A stretch of 64,000 bases of DNA, from assembly GCA_905197485.1 (NCBI GenBank), contig CAJJYZ010000005.1, positions 1 through 64,000 on the forward strand. Reading direction: 5' to 3'. The notes beneath the pieces were generated by a model. It ran no database searches. It saw nothing but the letters and a program-made list of their open reading frames with translations, and was not told the origin of the DNA. This DNA comes from an uncultured Lachnospiraceae bacterium. Its GTDB lineage: Bacteria; Bacillota; Clostridia; Lachnospirales; Lachnospiraceae. Positions 53,237 to 62,503 of this stretch are shown here, in pieces; the first letter of the stretch is position 1, and every line of letters begins with the position of its first letter. The translations under genes and the position numbers were made by a program.

Positions 53237-55729
53237 ATGAAAAACAGAATCATTAGCGGGCTTGTGCTGTTTATTATATTTATTGCGGCATTGATAGGCT
53301 TTAGTGTTGTCTTGAATCAGGGGACAGACGACATGACAGAGGATATGGGAAGCGCAAAGCTTCCGGTCATTTCTTTTGAGGAGTCAGGTTATCAGGTGAA
53401 TCCATTGGTCGGATATACGGAGGAAATGGATATTTCTGTAATGCGGGATAATATTCTTCCAGTATCAGTAGGAACCTTTGTGACGGCCGATATTAGCGGA
53501 TATGCAGGAACGATACGTTCCTTGAAGTATGAAGTGATGACGCTTGATGGGGAAAAGGTATTAAAAAGCGGAACGATAAAAAAGGTGAGTGATGCAGTAA
53601 AACTGGAGTTGGGAGACAGCATCTCGGATGGGCAGGAGAAAGCTTTGAGGTTGACTCTGACAACAGAAAACGAAGAAAAGATTTATTATTATACGAGAAT
53701 CGTCAGGGCAGCAGAATTTAATGTGCAGCAGTGTCTGGAGTTTGCAGAGTATTTCCATACAACAGCCATGGAATCGGACACCTTGACAGATTTAAAGAAG
53801 TACTATAGTTCAGAAGGAGCCTCCGAAGGAAACGGATTGCAGAAAGTTACATTGGCATCAGACTTGAATCTGATTGGCTGGGGAGACCTGACTCCGAAAG
53901 TAGAAGGAGAGATGATTTGGGAGATTAAAGAAAGTAATCAAACTTATACGTCGATTTCTTTGAAGTATCAGGTGAAAGCGGGAGAAGGACTCTATAATAT
54001 TACAGAATTTTTCAAAGTTCGTTTCTTGCGGGGAAGAGCTTCTTTGGAATCTTATGTAAGAACGATGAACGAGGTGTTTGAAGGGAAAGAAAAGAACTTC
54101 AGTAAAGATGGAATCCTTTTAGGACTGACGAGCGCGGATGTCCCATATTTGACTGATAAGAAAGGTGAACATATTTCTTTTGTACAGGAAAGAGAACTTT
54201 GGCATTATGATAAGAAAGAAAATCAGATATCTCTTTTGTTTAGCTTTGCGGATGCGGAGAACCAAGATATTCGAAACAAGAATGACGACCATTCTATCAG
54301 GTTGTTGGATATGGATGAGAAAGGAAATACCGTTTTTGCAGTATACGGATATATGAATCGTGGAGAACATGAGGGACAGACGGGGGCGGCGATTTACTAC
54401 TATGACATTGCAGAACAGTATGTCCAGGAGAAGGCGTTTATTGCCAGCAGACAATCCGGGGAAATCGTACAGCAAAGTCTGAGTTATCTTACTTACTATA
54501 ACAGAACGTCCAATGTTCTGTATGCGATGTTTGAAGGAACGCTTTATAAGGTGAATCTGAAAAATCAGAAAAAAGAAGTGATTCAGGACGGCTTAAGCGA
54601 AGGGCAGTATGCATCGTCTCCGAACGGGAAATATATAGCGTATCAGAAAGACGGAGATTTCCGACATGCAAATGCGATTGAAATATGGGATTTGCAGAAG
54701 GAAAAGAGCGTTACGATTGAAGTGCCGGAAGAAGAAGTGATTCGTCCGCTTGGTTTCATAAAAGGAGATATCGTATATGGAATCGGAAGAGAAGGAGACA
54801 TTGGCAAGAATACAATCGGGGAAGATGTGGAGCCGCTCTATAAACTGGAGATTCGAGACCAGAAAAATAAGGTAGAGAAATCTTATGAGGTAGAAGGAAT
54901 TTACATAGCGGATGCCTTGGTAGAAGAAAATGTGATTACGATGGAACGTGTGATAAAATCAGGAAACGTATATCAGGAAACAACACAGGATTTTATTACG
55001 AACAACGAAAGCAAGAAAGAAACTGGTATCAAAGTAGAAAGAGTATCTTCTTCTGCAACAGGATTCCAGATTCGCCTGACGGATGAATCCGGAATAGAAG
55101 AACGCAATCCGAAGCTGATAAAACCGAAACAAATGTTATTTGAACGGGCAACAACGATTGGATTTGATAAAGATGAATCCAAAGGCGCCTATTATGTATA
55201 TGGACTCGGTAAACTTCAGGGAATCTATGAAAAAGCCGGAGATGCGATTTATGCGGCGGACGTAGTAAGAGGAGTTGTTGTGACGGCAAACCAGACGAAG
55301 GTGTGGGAGCGAGGAAACAGAATGCTCTCATATCAGATAGAAGGTCTGGATACATTTACCACGAAAGTAAATGAAAGTCCTTTGGCGGCATGCTTGAATC
55401 AGATATTGGTATATGAGAAAAAGACAGCAGATGCTGCCGCAGAACTTGCTGCCGGGAAAACGGTGATGGATGTGTTGAATCAACACTCCGGAGGCGAAGC
55501 GATTGACCTGTCAGGATGTACGTTAGAGCAGCTTTGCTATGTAATCGGGAAAGGAACACCGGTTCTTGCGTTGACAAGAGACGGAGGAGCGATTCTTCTC
55601 GTCGGTTATGATGAGAATACATTCACATATATGAATCCGGCAACAGGAAAGAAACCAACGGAAAAGGTGCAGGATATGGAAGCGTTGACGGGGGGAATGA
55701 ACGGAACCTTCTTCGGATATGTGAAATAA
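53237..55729 (+). CDS. Large membrane-anchored propeller protein with C39-like C-terminus
   Basis: 830 residues. An N-terminal signal anchor (IISGLVLFIIFIAALIGFSVVL) is followed by an exterior beta-rich region, a WD40/TolB-like propeller stretch (GQYASSPNGKYIAYQKDGDFRHANAIEIWDL) and, from about residue 715, a domain resembling papain-like C39 peptidases (LAACLNQIL ... GTPVLALTRDGGAILLVGYDENTFTYMNPATG). In active C39 enzymes a His precedes the VGYD-like strand; here the position reads AI, so the domain may be non-catalytic. Its role is probably cell-wall or surface related. It follows the methyltransferase gene by 21 bases. Confidence 0.68.
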   Translation: MKNRIISGLVLFIIFIAALIGFSVVLNQGTDDMTEDMGSAKLPVISFEESGYQVNPLVGYTEEMDISVMRDNILPVSVGTFVTADISGYAGTIRSLKYEVMTLDGEKVLKSGTIKKVSDAVKLELGDSISDGQEKALRLTLTTENEEKIYYYTRIVRAAEFNVQQCLEFAEYFHTTAMESDTLTDLKKYYSSEGASEGNGLQKVTLASDLNLIGWGDLTPKVEGEMIWEIKESNQTYTSISLKYQVKAGEGLYNITEFFKVRFLRGRASLESYVRTMNEVFEGKEKNFSKDGILLGLTSADVPYLTDKKGEHISFVQERELWHYDKKENQISLLFSFADAENQDIRNKNDDHSIRLLDMDEKGNTVFAVYGYMNRGEHEGQTGAAIYYYDIAEQYVQEKAFIASRQSGEIVQQSLSYLTYYNRTSNVLYAMFEGTLYKVNLKNQKKEVIQDGLSEGQYASSPNGKYIAYQKDGDFRHANAIEIWDLQKEKSVTIEVPEEEVIRPLGFIKGDIVYGIGREGDIGKNTIGEDVEPLYKLEIRDQKNKVEKSYEVEGIYIADALVEENVITMERVIKSGNVYQETTQDFITNNESKKETGIKVERVSSSATGFQIRLTDESGIEERNPKLIKPKQMLFERATTIGFDKDESKGAYYVYGLGKLQGIYEKAGDAIYAADVVRGVVVTANQTKVWERGNRMLSYQIEGLDTFTTKVNESPLAACLNQILVYEKKTADAAAELAAGKTVMDVLNQHSGGEAIDLSGCTLEQLCYVIGKGTPVLALTRDGGAILLVGYDENTFTYMNPATGKKPTEKVQDMEALTGGMNGTFFGYVK

Positions 55730-55743
55730 AAGATGAGTAAAAG

Positions 55744-55789
55744 ACAGAATCATTTTGAGAGAAAATATCTTTCAAGATGATTCTGTTTT
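55744..55789. terminator. 19-bp hairpin terminator
   Basis: Bases 55744-55762 pair with 55768-55786 (two G-U pairs) around AAATA, followed by TTT. Confidence 0.8.
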
Positions 55790-55982
55790 ATTGTGCGGAA
55801 CTTTATAAATATTTTTATACTTATAGGGGAAATCAATAAAATGATAAGAATAATCAATTGGACAAAAAAGTATATGCAGAGATATAATCTGGTAGGAAAA
55901 TTGAGTTGTGGGGGGATGACTTTATAGGAATGGGAAAGGAGTCTCAACAGAGCCATATTGGAAAGGGAGGAAGAAACAGAAA

Positions 55983-57551
55983 ATGAAAAGAAAGTTAATC
56001 AGCTTGCTTTTATGCGTGGCGATGAGTGCGACATTGATTGCAGGATGCGGTAAAAGTGCGGATGAAGGGAAAGGAACCGATTCAGGAGCAGATTCGTCGA
56101 AGAGCGATTCTCTTGTAATGCCGGTTTCAGCGACAGTAACAAGTTTGAATGGAAACTTGGAAACGATGGCAGAAGGAGCATTTCAGCTTGCCCCATATCA
56201 GGATGAATTATATTATGTAGACCAGAACGAGACAAGATGGTATCTGGCAGAGAACTGTGAAATATCAGAAGACGGACTTGTCTATACTTTAAAGTTAAAA
56301 GATAATTTAAAATGGCATGATGGAGAAGCTATTACTGCAGATGATGTGATTTTCACATTCAATTGCAACCTGGATACAAATAATGGAGCCGGATTTTCAA
56401 ATGTAGTATTTGTAGGAGAAAAGGAAGTGAAGGCAGAGAAAGTAGACGATTTAACTGTGAAGTTTACGCTTCCGGAAGTATCTGCATCCTATTATTCATT
56501 ATTGGGAAACCTTGTGCTTCTTCCGGAACATGCATTTGACGGAAATACAAATATTAAATCAGCAGATGCAAATTTAACAGATATTGGTTCAGGACCATAT
56601 AAGCTTGTGGAATTTAAAGATGGAGAATCACTTGTTCTTGAGAAGTTCGAGGATTATTATGGAAACGAACCACAGATTGAACAGATTATTTTTAAAGTAA
56701 TCTCTGACCCAAGTGCACAGGAAGTTGCATTTAAGAACGGGGAAATTAATTTTCTGACAGCAGCTTCCGATGATGTGGTGAAAGAAGTGAAAGAAGCAGA
56801 TGGTGTTGCACTTCACACATTAGCAGAAGGACGCGTAAAATACCTTGCATGGAATAAATATTGTCCGACATGGGAGAACCGCGATGCTGTAAAAGCTGTT
56901 TTTATGGCATTAAATCAGGAGGAAATTGTAGCGGGTGCATATGGAGAACATATGGGAAAACCGGCAAATTCTATTTTCAGCAACCGCAATACTTTCTATG
57001 ATGAGAGTGTAAAAGGCTATGAACAGAACTTGGATGAAGCAAAGAAATTAGCTAAGAGTTCAGGGCTTGCAGGAAAAACAATCACATTACATTACAATAC
57101 AGACAGAAGCTACATGGAAGCAACAGCGCTCTTGATTCAGGAACAATTGAAAGAGATTGATGTGAATGTAGAACTTCAGGGAATCGATGCGAATGGATTC
57201 TTCGATGTTGTATTTACAGACCAGGCAGATTATGAATTATACTTGAATGAATATGGCGCAATTGGCGACCCGGACAATGTAATTTCCGGTATGTTTGACG
57301 GTACATGGGGTGTGAATGTGGATACGTCACAGGAAATTTTAGACCTTTTTGAAAAAGCAAGAAGAACAACAGATGTGGAAGAAAGAACGGCAATCTACAA
57401 AGAGTTACAGCAGAAAGCATCAGAAGCTTACCTGATTTATCCGATTGCTTATCCGAACTACTGTTTCGCGACAAGTGATAATCTTGAAGGAACAGAAGAT
57501 TTATCTACGACACCGGTATTTGAAGATTACACAAAACTTTCTTTCAAATAG
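55983..57551 (+). CDS. Oligopeptide ABC transporter substrate-binding lipoprotein
   Basis: A 522-residue SBP family 5 protein. It has a lipoprotein signal with lipobox LIAGC at about residue 22. A Ser/Asp-rich linker follows, then the peptide-binding fold (WYLAENCEISEDGLVYTLKLKDNLKWHDGEAITADDVIFTF, DIGSGPYKLVEFKDGESLVLEKFEDYYG). It captures peptides (nickel complexes are an alternative) outside the membrane. First gene of a five-gene operon; GGGAGG upstream. Confidence 0.92.
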   Translation: MKRKLISLLLCVAMSATLIAGCGKSADEGKGTDSGADSSKSDSLVMPVSATVTSLNGNLETMAEGAFQLAPYQDELYYVDQNETRWYLAENCEISEDGLVYTLKLKDNLKWHDGEAITADDVIFTFNCNLDTNNGAGFSNVVFVGEKEVKAEKVDDLTVKFTLPEVSASYYSLLGNLVLLPEHAFDGNTNIKSADANLTDIGSGPYKLVEFKDGESLVLEKFEDYYGNEPQIEQIIFKVISDPSAQEVAFKNGEINFLTAASDDVVKEVKEADGVALHTLAEGRVKYLAWNKYCPTWENRDAVKAVFMALNQEEIVAGAYGEHMGKPANSIFSNRNTFYDESVKGYEQNLDEAKKLAKSSGLAGKTITLHYNTDRSYMEATALLIQEQLKEIDVNVELQGIDANGFFDVVFTDQADYELYLNEYGAIGDPDNVISGMFDGTWGVNVDTSQEILDLFEKARRTTDVEERTAIYKELQQKASEAYLIYPIAYPNYCFATSDNLEGTEDLSTTPVFEDYTKLSFK

Positions 57552-57574
57552 AAATAAGAGAAAAGAGTGAAAGG

Positions 57575-57602
57575 AATAGATTCTGTTTTGACAGAATCTA
57601 TT
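57575..57602 (+). terminator. Hairpin between binding protein and permease genes
   Basis: AATAGATTCTGT pairs perfectly with ACAGAATCTATT around TTTG, with a short T-rich tail (TCTAGG). Such internal hairpins usually cause partial termination or protect the 3' end, giving more binding protein than permease. Confidence 0.65.
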
Positions 57603-57623
57603 TCTAGGTTATAAGGAGAAAAA

Positions 57624-58604
57624 ATGAAGAAATTTATTGTAAAACGATTTGTACAGATGTTAGTCGTATTTATTGCTGTATCAATATTTTCGTTTGCTAT
57701 CATATATTTTTCACCGGGAGACCCACTATACCTATATACATCGCCGGCAAAATCGTCCTATAAAATGACGGAAGAACAGTTGGATGCTATGCGTGAAGAA
57801 CTGGGGCTTACAGGAAATGTGGTAGAACGATATATGAATTGGGCAGGGAATATGTTAAAAGGTGACTGGGGACTTTCAGTGAGCAATCATCAGCCTGTAA
57901 AGGAACAGATTTTTGATAAATTACCAAATACGATTGGACTGATGGGCGCTGCTCTTGCACTATCTGTTATCGTAGCAATTCCATTGGGATTGTTAGCAGG
58001 ATACTATAAGAACCGATGGATTGACAATATTATTAGTGGAATTTCCTATCTTGGAATTTCCCTTCCTGCATTTTGGTTTGGAATTTTGCTCATCATTGTA
58101 TTTTCGCTGCATTTAGGTCTTCTTCCGAGTGCGGGCATGAGGACAATTGGTGTAAATTCAACAACGGATGTAATAAGACATGCCATCCTGCCGGTTATTG
58201 TTTTGAGTGTAAATAATACTGCGGTATTTGTGCGGTATATTCGCTCAAATACTATAGAACAGATGGAGGAAGAGTATGTAGATACTGCAATTTCAAAAGG
58301 TATTCCACGTATTCAGGTGATGAAAAATCATATTTTGAAGAACTGTCTTCTTCCTATTATAACGATGGTAGGAATGAATTTTGGAACATTGATTACAGGC
58401 TCTTTTATTGTAGAATCTGTATTTGGATGGCCGGGGCTTGGTACGCTTTGCATGAGTGCGGTGAACAGTCGAGATTATACGATGATTATGGGAATTACGA
58501 TGCTTGCATGTACAGTACTTTTGATTGGAAATTTTCTGGCAGATATTCTCTACGGATTTGCAGACCCAAGAATAAAACAGGGAAAGGAGAAGAGTCATGG
58601 ATAG
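57624..58604 (+). CDS. Oligopeptide ABC transporter permease, OppB type
   Basis: A 326-residue protein with six TM segments. The N-terminus KFIVKRFVQMLVVFIAVSIFSFAII and FSPGDP are typical of OppB/DppB, and the coupling (EAA) loop is VDTAISKGIPRIQVMKNHILKNCLLPIIT. It overlaps the next permease gene by 8 bases. Confidence 0.93.
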   Translation: MKKFIVKRFVQMLVVFIAVSIFSFAIIYFSPGDPLYLYTSPAKSSYKMTEEQLDAMREELGLTGNVVERYMNWAGNMLKGDWGLSVSNHQPVKEQIFDKLPNTIGLMGAALALSVIVAIPLGLLAGYYKNRWIDNIISGISYLGISLPAFWFGILLIIVFSLHLGLLPSAGMRTIGVNSTTDVIRHAILPVIVLSVNNTAVFVRYIRSNTIEQMEEEYVDTAISKGIPRIQVMKNHILKNCLLPIITMVGMNFGTLITGSFIVESVFGWPGLGTLCMSAVNSRDYTMIMGITMLACTVLLIGNFLADILYGFADPRIKQGKEKSHG

Positions 58605-59430
58605 AAAGGCAATGAAAAAAATATTTTTTTCTAATAAAATGGCGGTTGTCTGTACGATATTAATTTTATTTATCATACTTGTTTCTATTCTGGCTCCATT
58701 GTCGCCATATGACCCGGATGCTTCCAATGTAGCAGAGAAAATGCAGGGAATCAGTAGTGCACATTTGTTAGGAACGGATGATATCGGAAGAGATACGTTG
58801 ACAAGGACACTATATGGGGGAAGAGTATCGCTGCTTGTCGGTTTTGCATCCATGTGTGTAGCAGTAATTATTGGAACTTTGATTGGTACAATTAGTGGAT
58901 ATATGGGCGGAATGATAGACGTAGTTCTCATGCGTATTGTTGATGTGTTCATGTCTGTTCCGAGTTTGCTATTCATTATTGTTATCTATGCATTTTTGCC
59001 GAGAAATTTGTTTACTTTGGTGTGTATGCTGGCGTTTTTTTCTTGGACAAAAGTAGCAAGAGTGGTAAGGGCACAGACATTAACATTGAAGGAACGTGAT
59101 TTTATCATTGCGGCGAAAGCGCTTGGCGTAAGCCAGGGGAAAATTATTTGGACTCATATTATTCCGAATCTGATGCCGCAGATTATCGTATCTGCCAGTC
59201 TGAGTATTGCGAATGCCATTTTAGACGAATCTGCACTCAGTTTTTTAGGATATGGAGTGCAATTACCGATGGCATCATGGGGGAGCATGTTGCAGACTGC
59301 ACAGAAATTTATTTTACATAACCCGATAATGGCGATTGCACCAGGGGTAATGATTTTGATGACTGTGTTATGTTTTAATGTATTGGGCGATATCTTACAG
59401 CAGATATTAGACCCGAAACTAAGCAAATAG
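58597..59430 (+). CDS. Oligopeptide ABC transporter permease, OppC type
   Basis: A 277-residue protein with six TM segments. It starts with the N-terminal OppC signature (LAPLSPYDPDASN ... HLLGTDDIGRDTLTRTLYGGRVSLLVGF) and has the coupling loop FIIAAKALGVSQGKIIWTHIIPNLMPQII. Partner of the OppB-type protein. Confidence 0.93.
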   Translation: MDRKAMKKIFFSNKMAVVCTILILFIILVSILAPLSPYDPDASNVAEKMQGISSAHLLGTDDIGRDTLTRTLYGGRVSLLVGFASMCVAVIIGTLIGTISGYMGGMIDVVLMRIVDVFMSVPSLLFIIVIYAFLPRNLFTLVCMLAFFSWTKVARVVRAQTLTLKERDFIIAAKALGVSQGKIIWTHIIPNLMPQIIVSASLSIANAILDESALSFLGYGVQLPMASWGSMLQTAQKFILHNPIMAIAPGVMILMTVLCFNVLGDILQQILDPKLSK

Positions 59431-59443
59431 TGAGGGAAAAGTA

Positions 59444-60418
59444 ATGGAGAATTTATTAGAAGTACAAAATCTATCTGTGACATTTCGCACGTTTCGGGGA
59501 GAAGTCAAAGCTGTAAGAGACGTATCTTTTCAAATACAAAAAGGAAGTGTTACAGCAATCGTCGGAGAATCCGGGTGTGGAAAATCTGTGACATCCAAAG
59601 CGATTATGGGTCTGGTGAAAAAGCCTGGATTTGTCGAAAAAGAAAGTAAAATTCTGTTTCAAGGTGAGAATATACAACAATATACTAGAAAGCAATGGGA
59701 AGAGTATCGAGGAGCAAAATGTTCCATCTGTTTTCAGGATGCCTTGACAGCATTAAATCCAACCATGACAATCGGTAAGCAGATTATGGAGAAAATACGG
59801 GTGCATAGAAATGTTAGCAGAAAAGAGGCATGGGAAGAGGCTGTTGAAGTGTTGAGAAAGGTAGGGATTCCGAATCCTGAACTTAGAATGAAACAGTATC
59901 CGCATGAATTTTCCGGTGGAATGAGGCAACGTGTTATGATAGGAATTGCGGTGACGTTGAACCCGACGCTTTTGATTGCGGATGAACCGACAACAGCATT
60001 AGATGTTACGGTTCAGGCGGATATATTGGACATGATGAAAGAAATTCAAAAAGAGCATCATATGAGTATTATTCTTATTACTCACGACCTTGGAATCGTT
60101 GCTAATTTTGCGACGGATATTATTGTAATGTATGCAGGGAAAATTGTGGAGCGTGGCAGTGCATATGATATCTTTTACCGTCCGGCGCATCCGTATACAG
60201 AGGCGCTTTTGCGTGCAGTGCCACGACTTGATATGGAAGGTGAAGAGCTGGAAACCATTGAAGGCGCGCCACCTAATATGGCGAATCCACCGAAGGGGTG
60301 TCCGTTTGCGGGAAGATGTAAGATGAGGAGAGACATTTGTGAAATGGCATTCCCGGAAGAGACAGACTTAGGAGAGAAGCATAAAGTATGCTGTTGGCTC
60401 CGGAAGGAGGAACAATAA
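59444..60418 (+). CDS. Oligopeptide ABC transporter ATP-binding protein, OppD type
   Basis: A 324-residue ATPase. Walker A is GESGCGKSVTSKAI, signature FSGGMRQRVMIGIA, Walker B LLIADEPTTALDVTVQ, H-loop LITHDLG. The C-terminal oligopeptide-transporter extension has PPKGCPFAGRCKMRRDIC, with cysteines that in relatives bind an Fe-S cluster. Its stop codon shares one base with the start of oppF (TAATG). Confidence 0.94.
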   Translation: MENLLEVQNLSVTFRTFRGEVKAVRDVSFQIQKGSVTAIVGESGCGKSVTSKAIMGLVKKPGFVEKESKILFQGENIQQYTRKQWEEYRGAKCSICFQDALTALNPTMTIGKQIMEKIRVHRNVSRKEAWEEAVEVLRKVGIPNPELRMKQYPHEFSGGMRQRVMIGIAVTLNPTLLIADEPTTALDVTVQADILDMMKEIQKEHHMSIILITHDLGIVANFATDIIVMYAGKIVERGSAYDIFYRPAHPYTEALLRAVPRLDMEGEELETIEGAPPNMANPPKGCPFAGRCKMRRDICEMAFPEETDLGEKHKVCCWLRKEEQ

Positions 60419-61386
60419 TGGCAAAAAACAATGAATACTTGTTGGAAGTCAAAGGATTAAAAAAATATTTTAAGGCGGGAAAAGGTACTTTAAAGGCTGT
60501 AGATGATATATCCTTTTATATTCGTCCGGGAGAGACTCTCGGAGTAGTCGGAGAGTCCGGATGTGGAAAGACAACTTGTGGAAGAACAGTTCTCGGTCTA
60601 TATGACAGAACAGGTGGCGAAGTTCTTTATAGAGGAGAGGACGTTCACCAGATGACGGGAAAGGAGCGTCAAAATTTTACAAAGCATGCGCAGATTATTT
60701 TTCAAGACCCATATGCTTCGTTAGACCCTAAAATGAAAGTATATAGTATCATTGCAGAAGGAATCCGGTCACATAAATTACTGAAAAGTGAAAAGGAAAT
60801 AAGGGAAAGAGTTGAGGAATTACTTGTTACGGTAGGTCTGGATAAGCAATATGCGGAACGATTTATTCATGAGTTTTCAGGAGGTCAAAGACAAAGGATA
60901 GGAATTGCACGTGCATTGGCAGTAGAACCGGAATTCATCGTGTGTGATGAACCGATTTCGGCATTGGATGTGTCAATTCAGGCACAGATTGTAAATCTGC
61001 TTGGAAGATTACAAAAAGAAAAGGGATTGACATATATGTTTATCGCTCATGACCTTTCTATGGTCAAATATATTTCAGACCGGGTGATGGTGATGTATCT
61101 TGGGAAGATTGTGGAAATTATGGCATCGAATCAATTGTATAATCATCCGTTACATCCATATACAAAGGCATTGCTTTCTGCGATTCCAATACCGGACCCA
61201 AAGGTTGAAGAGAAGAAAGAACGAATTAAGATGGGGAGAGAAATTCCAAGTCCGGTTAATCCGCCAGCAGGATGCAGATTTCAAAACCGCTGTCGATATG
61301 CGACAGAAAAATGTAGAAAGGAAGAGCCGCAGCTTCGCATGGTGGGAGATGAGCACTATGTGGCATGTCATTTTGTAGAGGAATAA
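60418..61386 (+). CDS. Oligopeptide ABC transporter ATP-binding protein, OppF type
   Basis: A 322-residue ATPase. Walker A is GESGCGKTTCGRTVLGL, signature FSGGQRQRIGIARALAVEP, Walker B FIVCDEPISALDVSIQ, and the C-terminal cysteine block is PPAGCRFQNRCRYATEKC. The ATG at 60418 follows GGAGG; the frame open to 60388 is inside oppD. Last gene of the operon, followed by a terminator. Confidence 0.94.
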   Translation: MAKNNEYLLEVKGLKKYFKAGKGTLKAVDDISFYIRPGETLGVVGESGCGKTTCGRTVLGLYDRTGGEVLYRGEDVHQMTGKERQNFTKHAQIIFQDPYASLDPKMKVYSIIAEGIRSHKLLKSEKEIRERVEELLVTVGLDKQYAERFIHEFSGGQRQRIGIARALAVEPEFIVCDEPISALDVSIQAQIVNLLGRLQKEKGLTYMFIAHDLSMVKYISDRVMVMYLGKIVEIMASNQLYNHPLHPYTKALLSAIPIPDPKVEEKKERIKMGREIPSPVNPPAGCRFQNRCRYATEKCRKEEPQLRMVGDEHYVACHFVEE

Positions 61387-61395
61387 AAAATATAG

Positions 61396-61428
61396 TAGGA
61401 GGCCAATCGTTTGTTGATTAGCCTCCTA
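61396..61428. terminator. Terminator between oppF and queT
   Basis: TAGGAGGCCAATC pairs with GATTAGCCTCCTA with one mismatch, between convergent genes; works for either strand. Confidence 0.75.
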
Positions 61429-61442
61429 TTGTGTTAAATAGA

Positions 61443-61940
61443 TTATACTGTTTTTTTATGTTTGAAAATTTTATAACTATATTTATCCAGTGCAGTTAAT
61501 AAAATCATTCCAAGTACTCCACAGCCAAGAACTTCTCCAATGCTGACAGTCAGCATCATAAATGGAATCGGAAGGTTCAAACCATATCCATATGCCAAGA
61601 TAAACGGAACAATTACCGTATTTGCAAGGATTGGAGGCAACGGTGCGAGAAACTTGTTGGAATTTCGCAGTGCATACGTAAAAATAGCCCCAATCAATGT
61701 TGCCAGACTTCCGAAGATAATGTCCGGAAGAATTGCGCCTCCCAAGATGTTAGCAATCAGACATCCGATAAACAATCCCGGAATTGCTGCCGGTGTGAAG
61801 AATGGTAGGATAGTTAATGCTTCTGCAATTCGAAGTTGGATTTCACCATAGCTGATTGGTGCAAATACCATTGTAAGCACTACATAGATGGCTGCAATCA
61901 TTGCCGCCTGGGTCATAAAAGTTACTTTCTGATTTTTCAT
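61443..61940 (-). CDS. queT: QueT family queuosine-precursor transporter
   Basis: A 165-residue ECF-type S component with five or six TM helices (AAMIAAIYVVLTMVFAPISYGEIQLRIAEALTILP; AAIPGLFIGCLIANILGGAILPDIIFGSLATLIGAIFTY). It imports preQ1-type queuosine precursors with a shared ECF module. The call is supported by a preQ1-I-like riboswitch directly upstream. AAAGGAG, part of that riboswitch tail, is the ribosome binding site. Confidence 0.88.
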   Translation of the reverse strand: MKNQKVTFMTQAAMIAAIYVVLTMVFAPISYGEIQLRIAEALTILPFFTPAAIPGLFIGCLIANILGGAILPDIIFGSLATLIGAIFTYALRNSNKFLAPLPPILANTVIVPFILAYGYGLNLPIPFMMLTVSIGEVLGCGVLGMILLTALDKYSYKIFKHKKTV

Positions 61941-61950
61941 ATTCTTTTGT

Positions 61951-62016
61951 CTCCTTTAGTTTTGTTTTACGAGTGGAAGGTCACGAACACTCGGTTTAAT
62001 TTTCCCTTAAGACCTT
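61951..62016 (-). promoter_or_regulatory. Probable preQ1-I riboswitch of queT
   Basis: On the minus strand hairpin CGAGTG/CACTCG (61993-61988 with 61975-61970) has a 12-base loop containing CCTT. It is followed by an A-rich tail TAAAACAAAACTAAAGG whose AAGG can pair with that loop, the H-type pseudoknot of preQ1-I aptamers. The pairing would mask the Shine-Dalgarno, so control is translational. An upstream AAGGTC (62016-62011) is complementary to the loop GACCTT and could compete. Confidence 0.65.
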
Positions 62017-62043
62017 GTTTTTCGGGTTTTTGTAACGTGTTGT

Positions 62044-62072
62044 AGTATAGCACAAGCAGTTCTTGAAATCAA
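62044..62072 (-). promoter_or_regulatory. Promoter of queT
   Basis: On the minus strand TTGATT (62072-62067) and TATACT (62049-62044) with a 17-base spacer, about 100 bases before the start codon. Confidence 0.75.
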
Positions 62073-62126
62073 GAAAATTAGAAAAAGATATCTTCAAAGA
62101 AAAATCTATAAGACAGCAACAGTCAA

Positions 62127-62155
62127 TTGAAAATCACATTACGATATGATACAAT
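62127..62155 (+). promoter_or_regulatory. Promoter of the type I toxin mRNA
   Basis: TTGAAA (62127-62132) and TACAAT (62150-62155) with a 17-base spacer. Confidence 0.75.
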
Positions 62156-62241
62156 CCCGATATGGGAAACCAAAGCCGGGTGGCTTACCCTCTTTTACGG
62201 AGGGGTTCACCCTCCAGACGAAAGAAAGGAGGGCGATGCCA

Positions 62242-62337
62242 ATGTATGTTACATATTCTGATTTGATTCAGTTATTGATATTCATTGTTGCCCTTGTAGG
62301 TCTTTGTTATGAGATTTTCAAGGGAAAAAGAAAATAG
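62242..62337 (+). CDS. Holin-like type I toxin peptide
   Basis: A 31-residue peptide with one TM helix (DLIQLLIFIVALVGLCYEIF) and a basic tail (KGKRK), as in putative holin-like toxins of Firmicutes (TxpA-like). AAGGAGG is two bases from the ATG at 62236 but eight from that at 62242, which is chosen. The mRNA 5' part folds (GGGAAACC...GGCTTACCC and GGAGGGGTTCACCCTCC), which may sequester the ribosome site. A convergent antisense RNA overlaps its 3' end. Confidence 0.75.
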   Translation: MYVTYSDLIQLLIFIVALVGLCYEIFKGKRK

Positions 62338-62422
62338 CCGCCACTACTGCCAATAGTGACGGCTGCCCATTAGGGTAGTAAATCATTGTTCGTGGTAAGC
62401 CGCTTGCGGTTTCCCTTTTCGT
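62325..62422 (-). ncRNA. Antisense antitoxin RNA (RatA-like)
   Basis: On the minus strand TTGCAG (62457-62452) and TATATT (62434-62429), 17-base spacer, give a start near 62422. The RNA ends in terminator GCCGTCACTA/TAGTGGCGGC followed by TATTTTCTTTTT, which lies over the last codons of the toxin gene. The toxin transcript lacks a T run at that hairpin and should read through, so the two RNAs are complementary for almost 100 nt. The RNA's 5' part (GGGAAACCGCAAGCGGCTTACC) mirrors the toxin mRNA start. Confidence 0.7.
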
Positions 62423-62503
62423 ATCTTCAATATAGCATATCAGGATAGATTCTGCAAGTAGCAGCAGTTATTTGGAATTGAATGATAAGATGAGATAAAG
62501 AAT

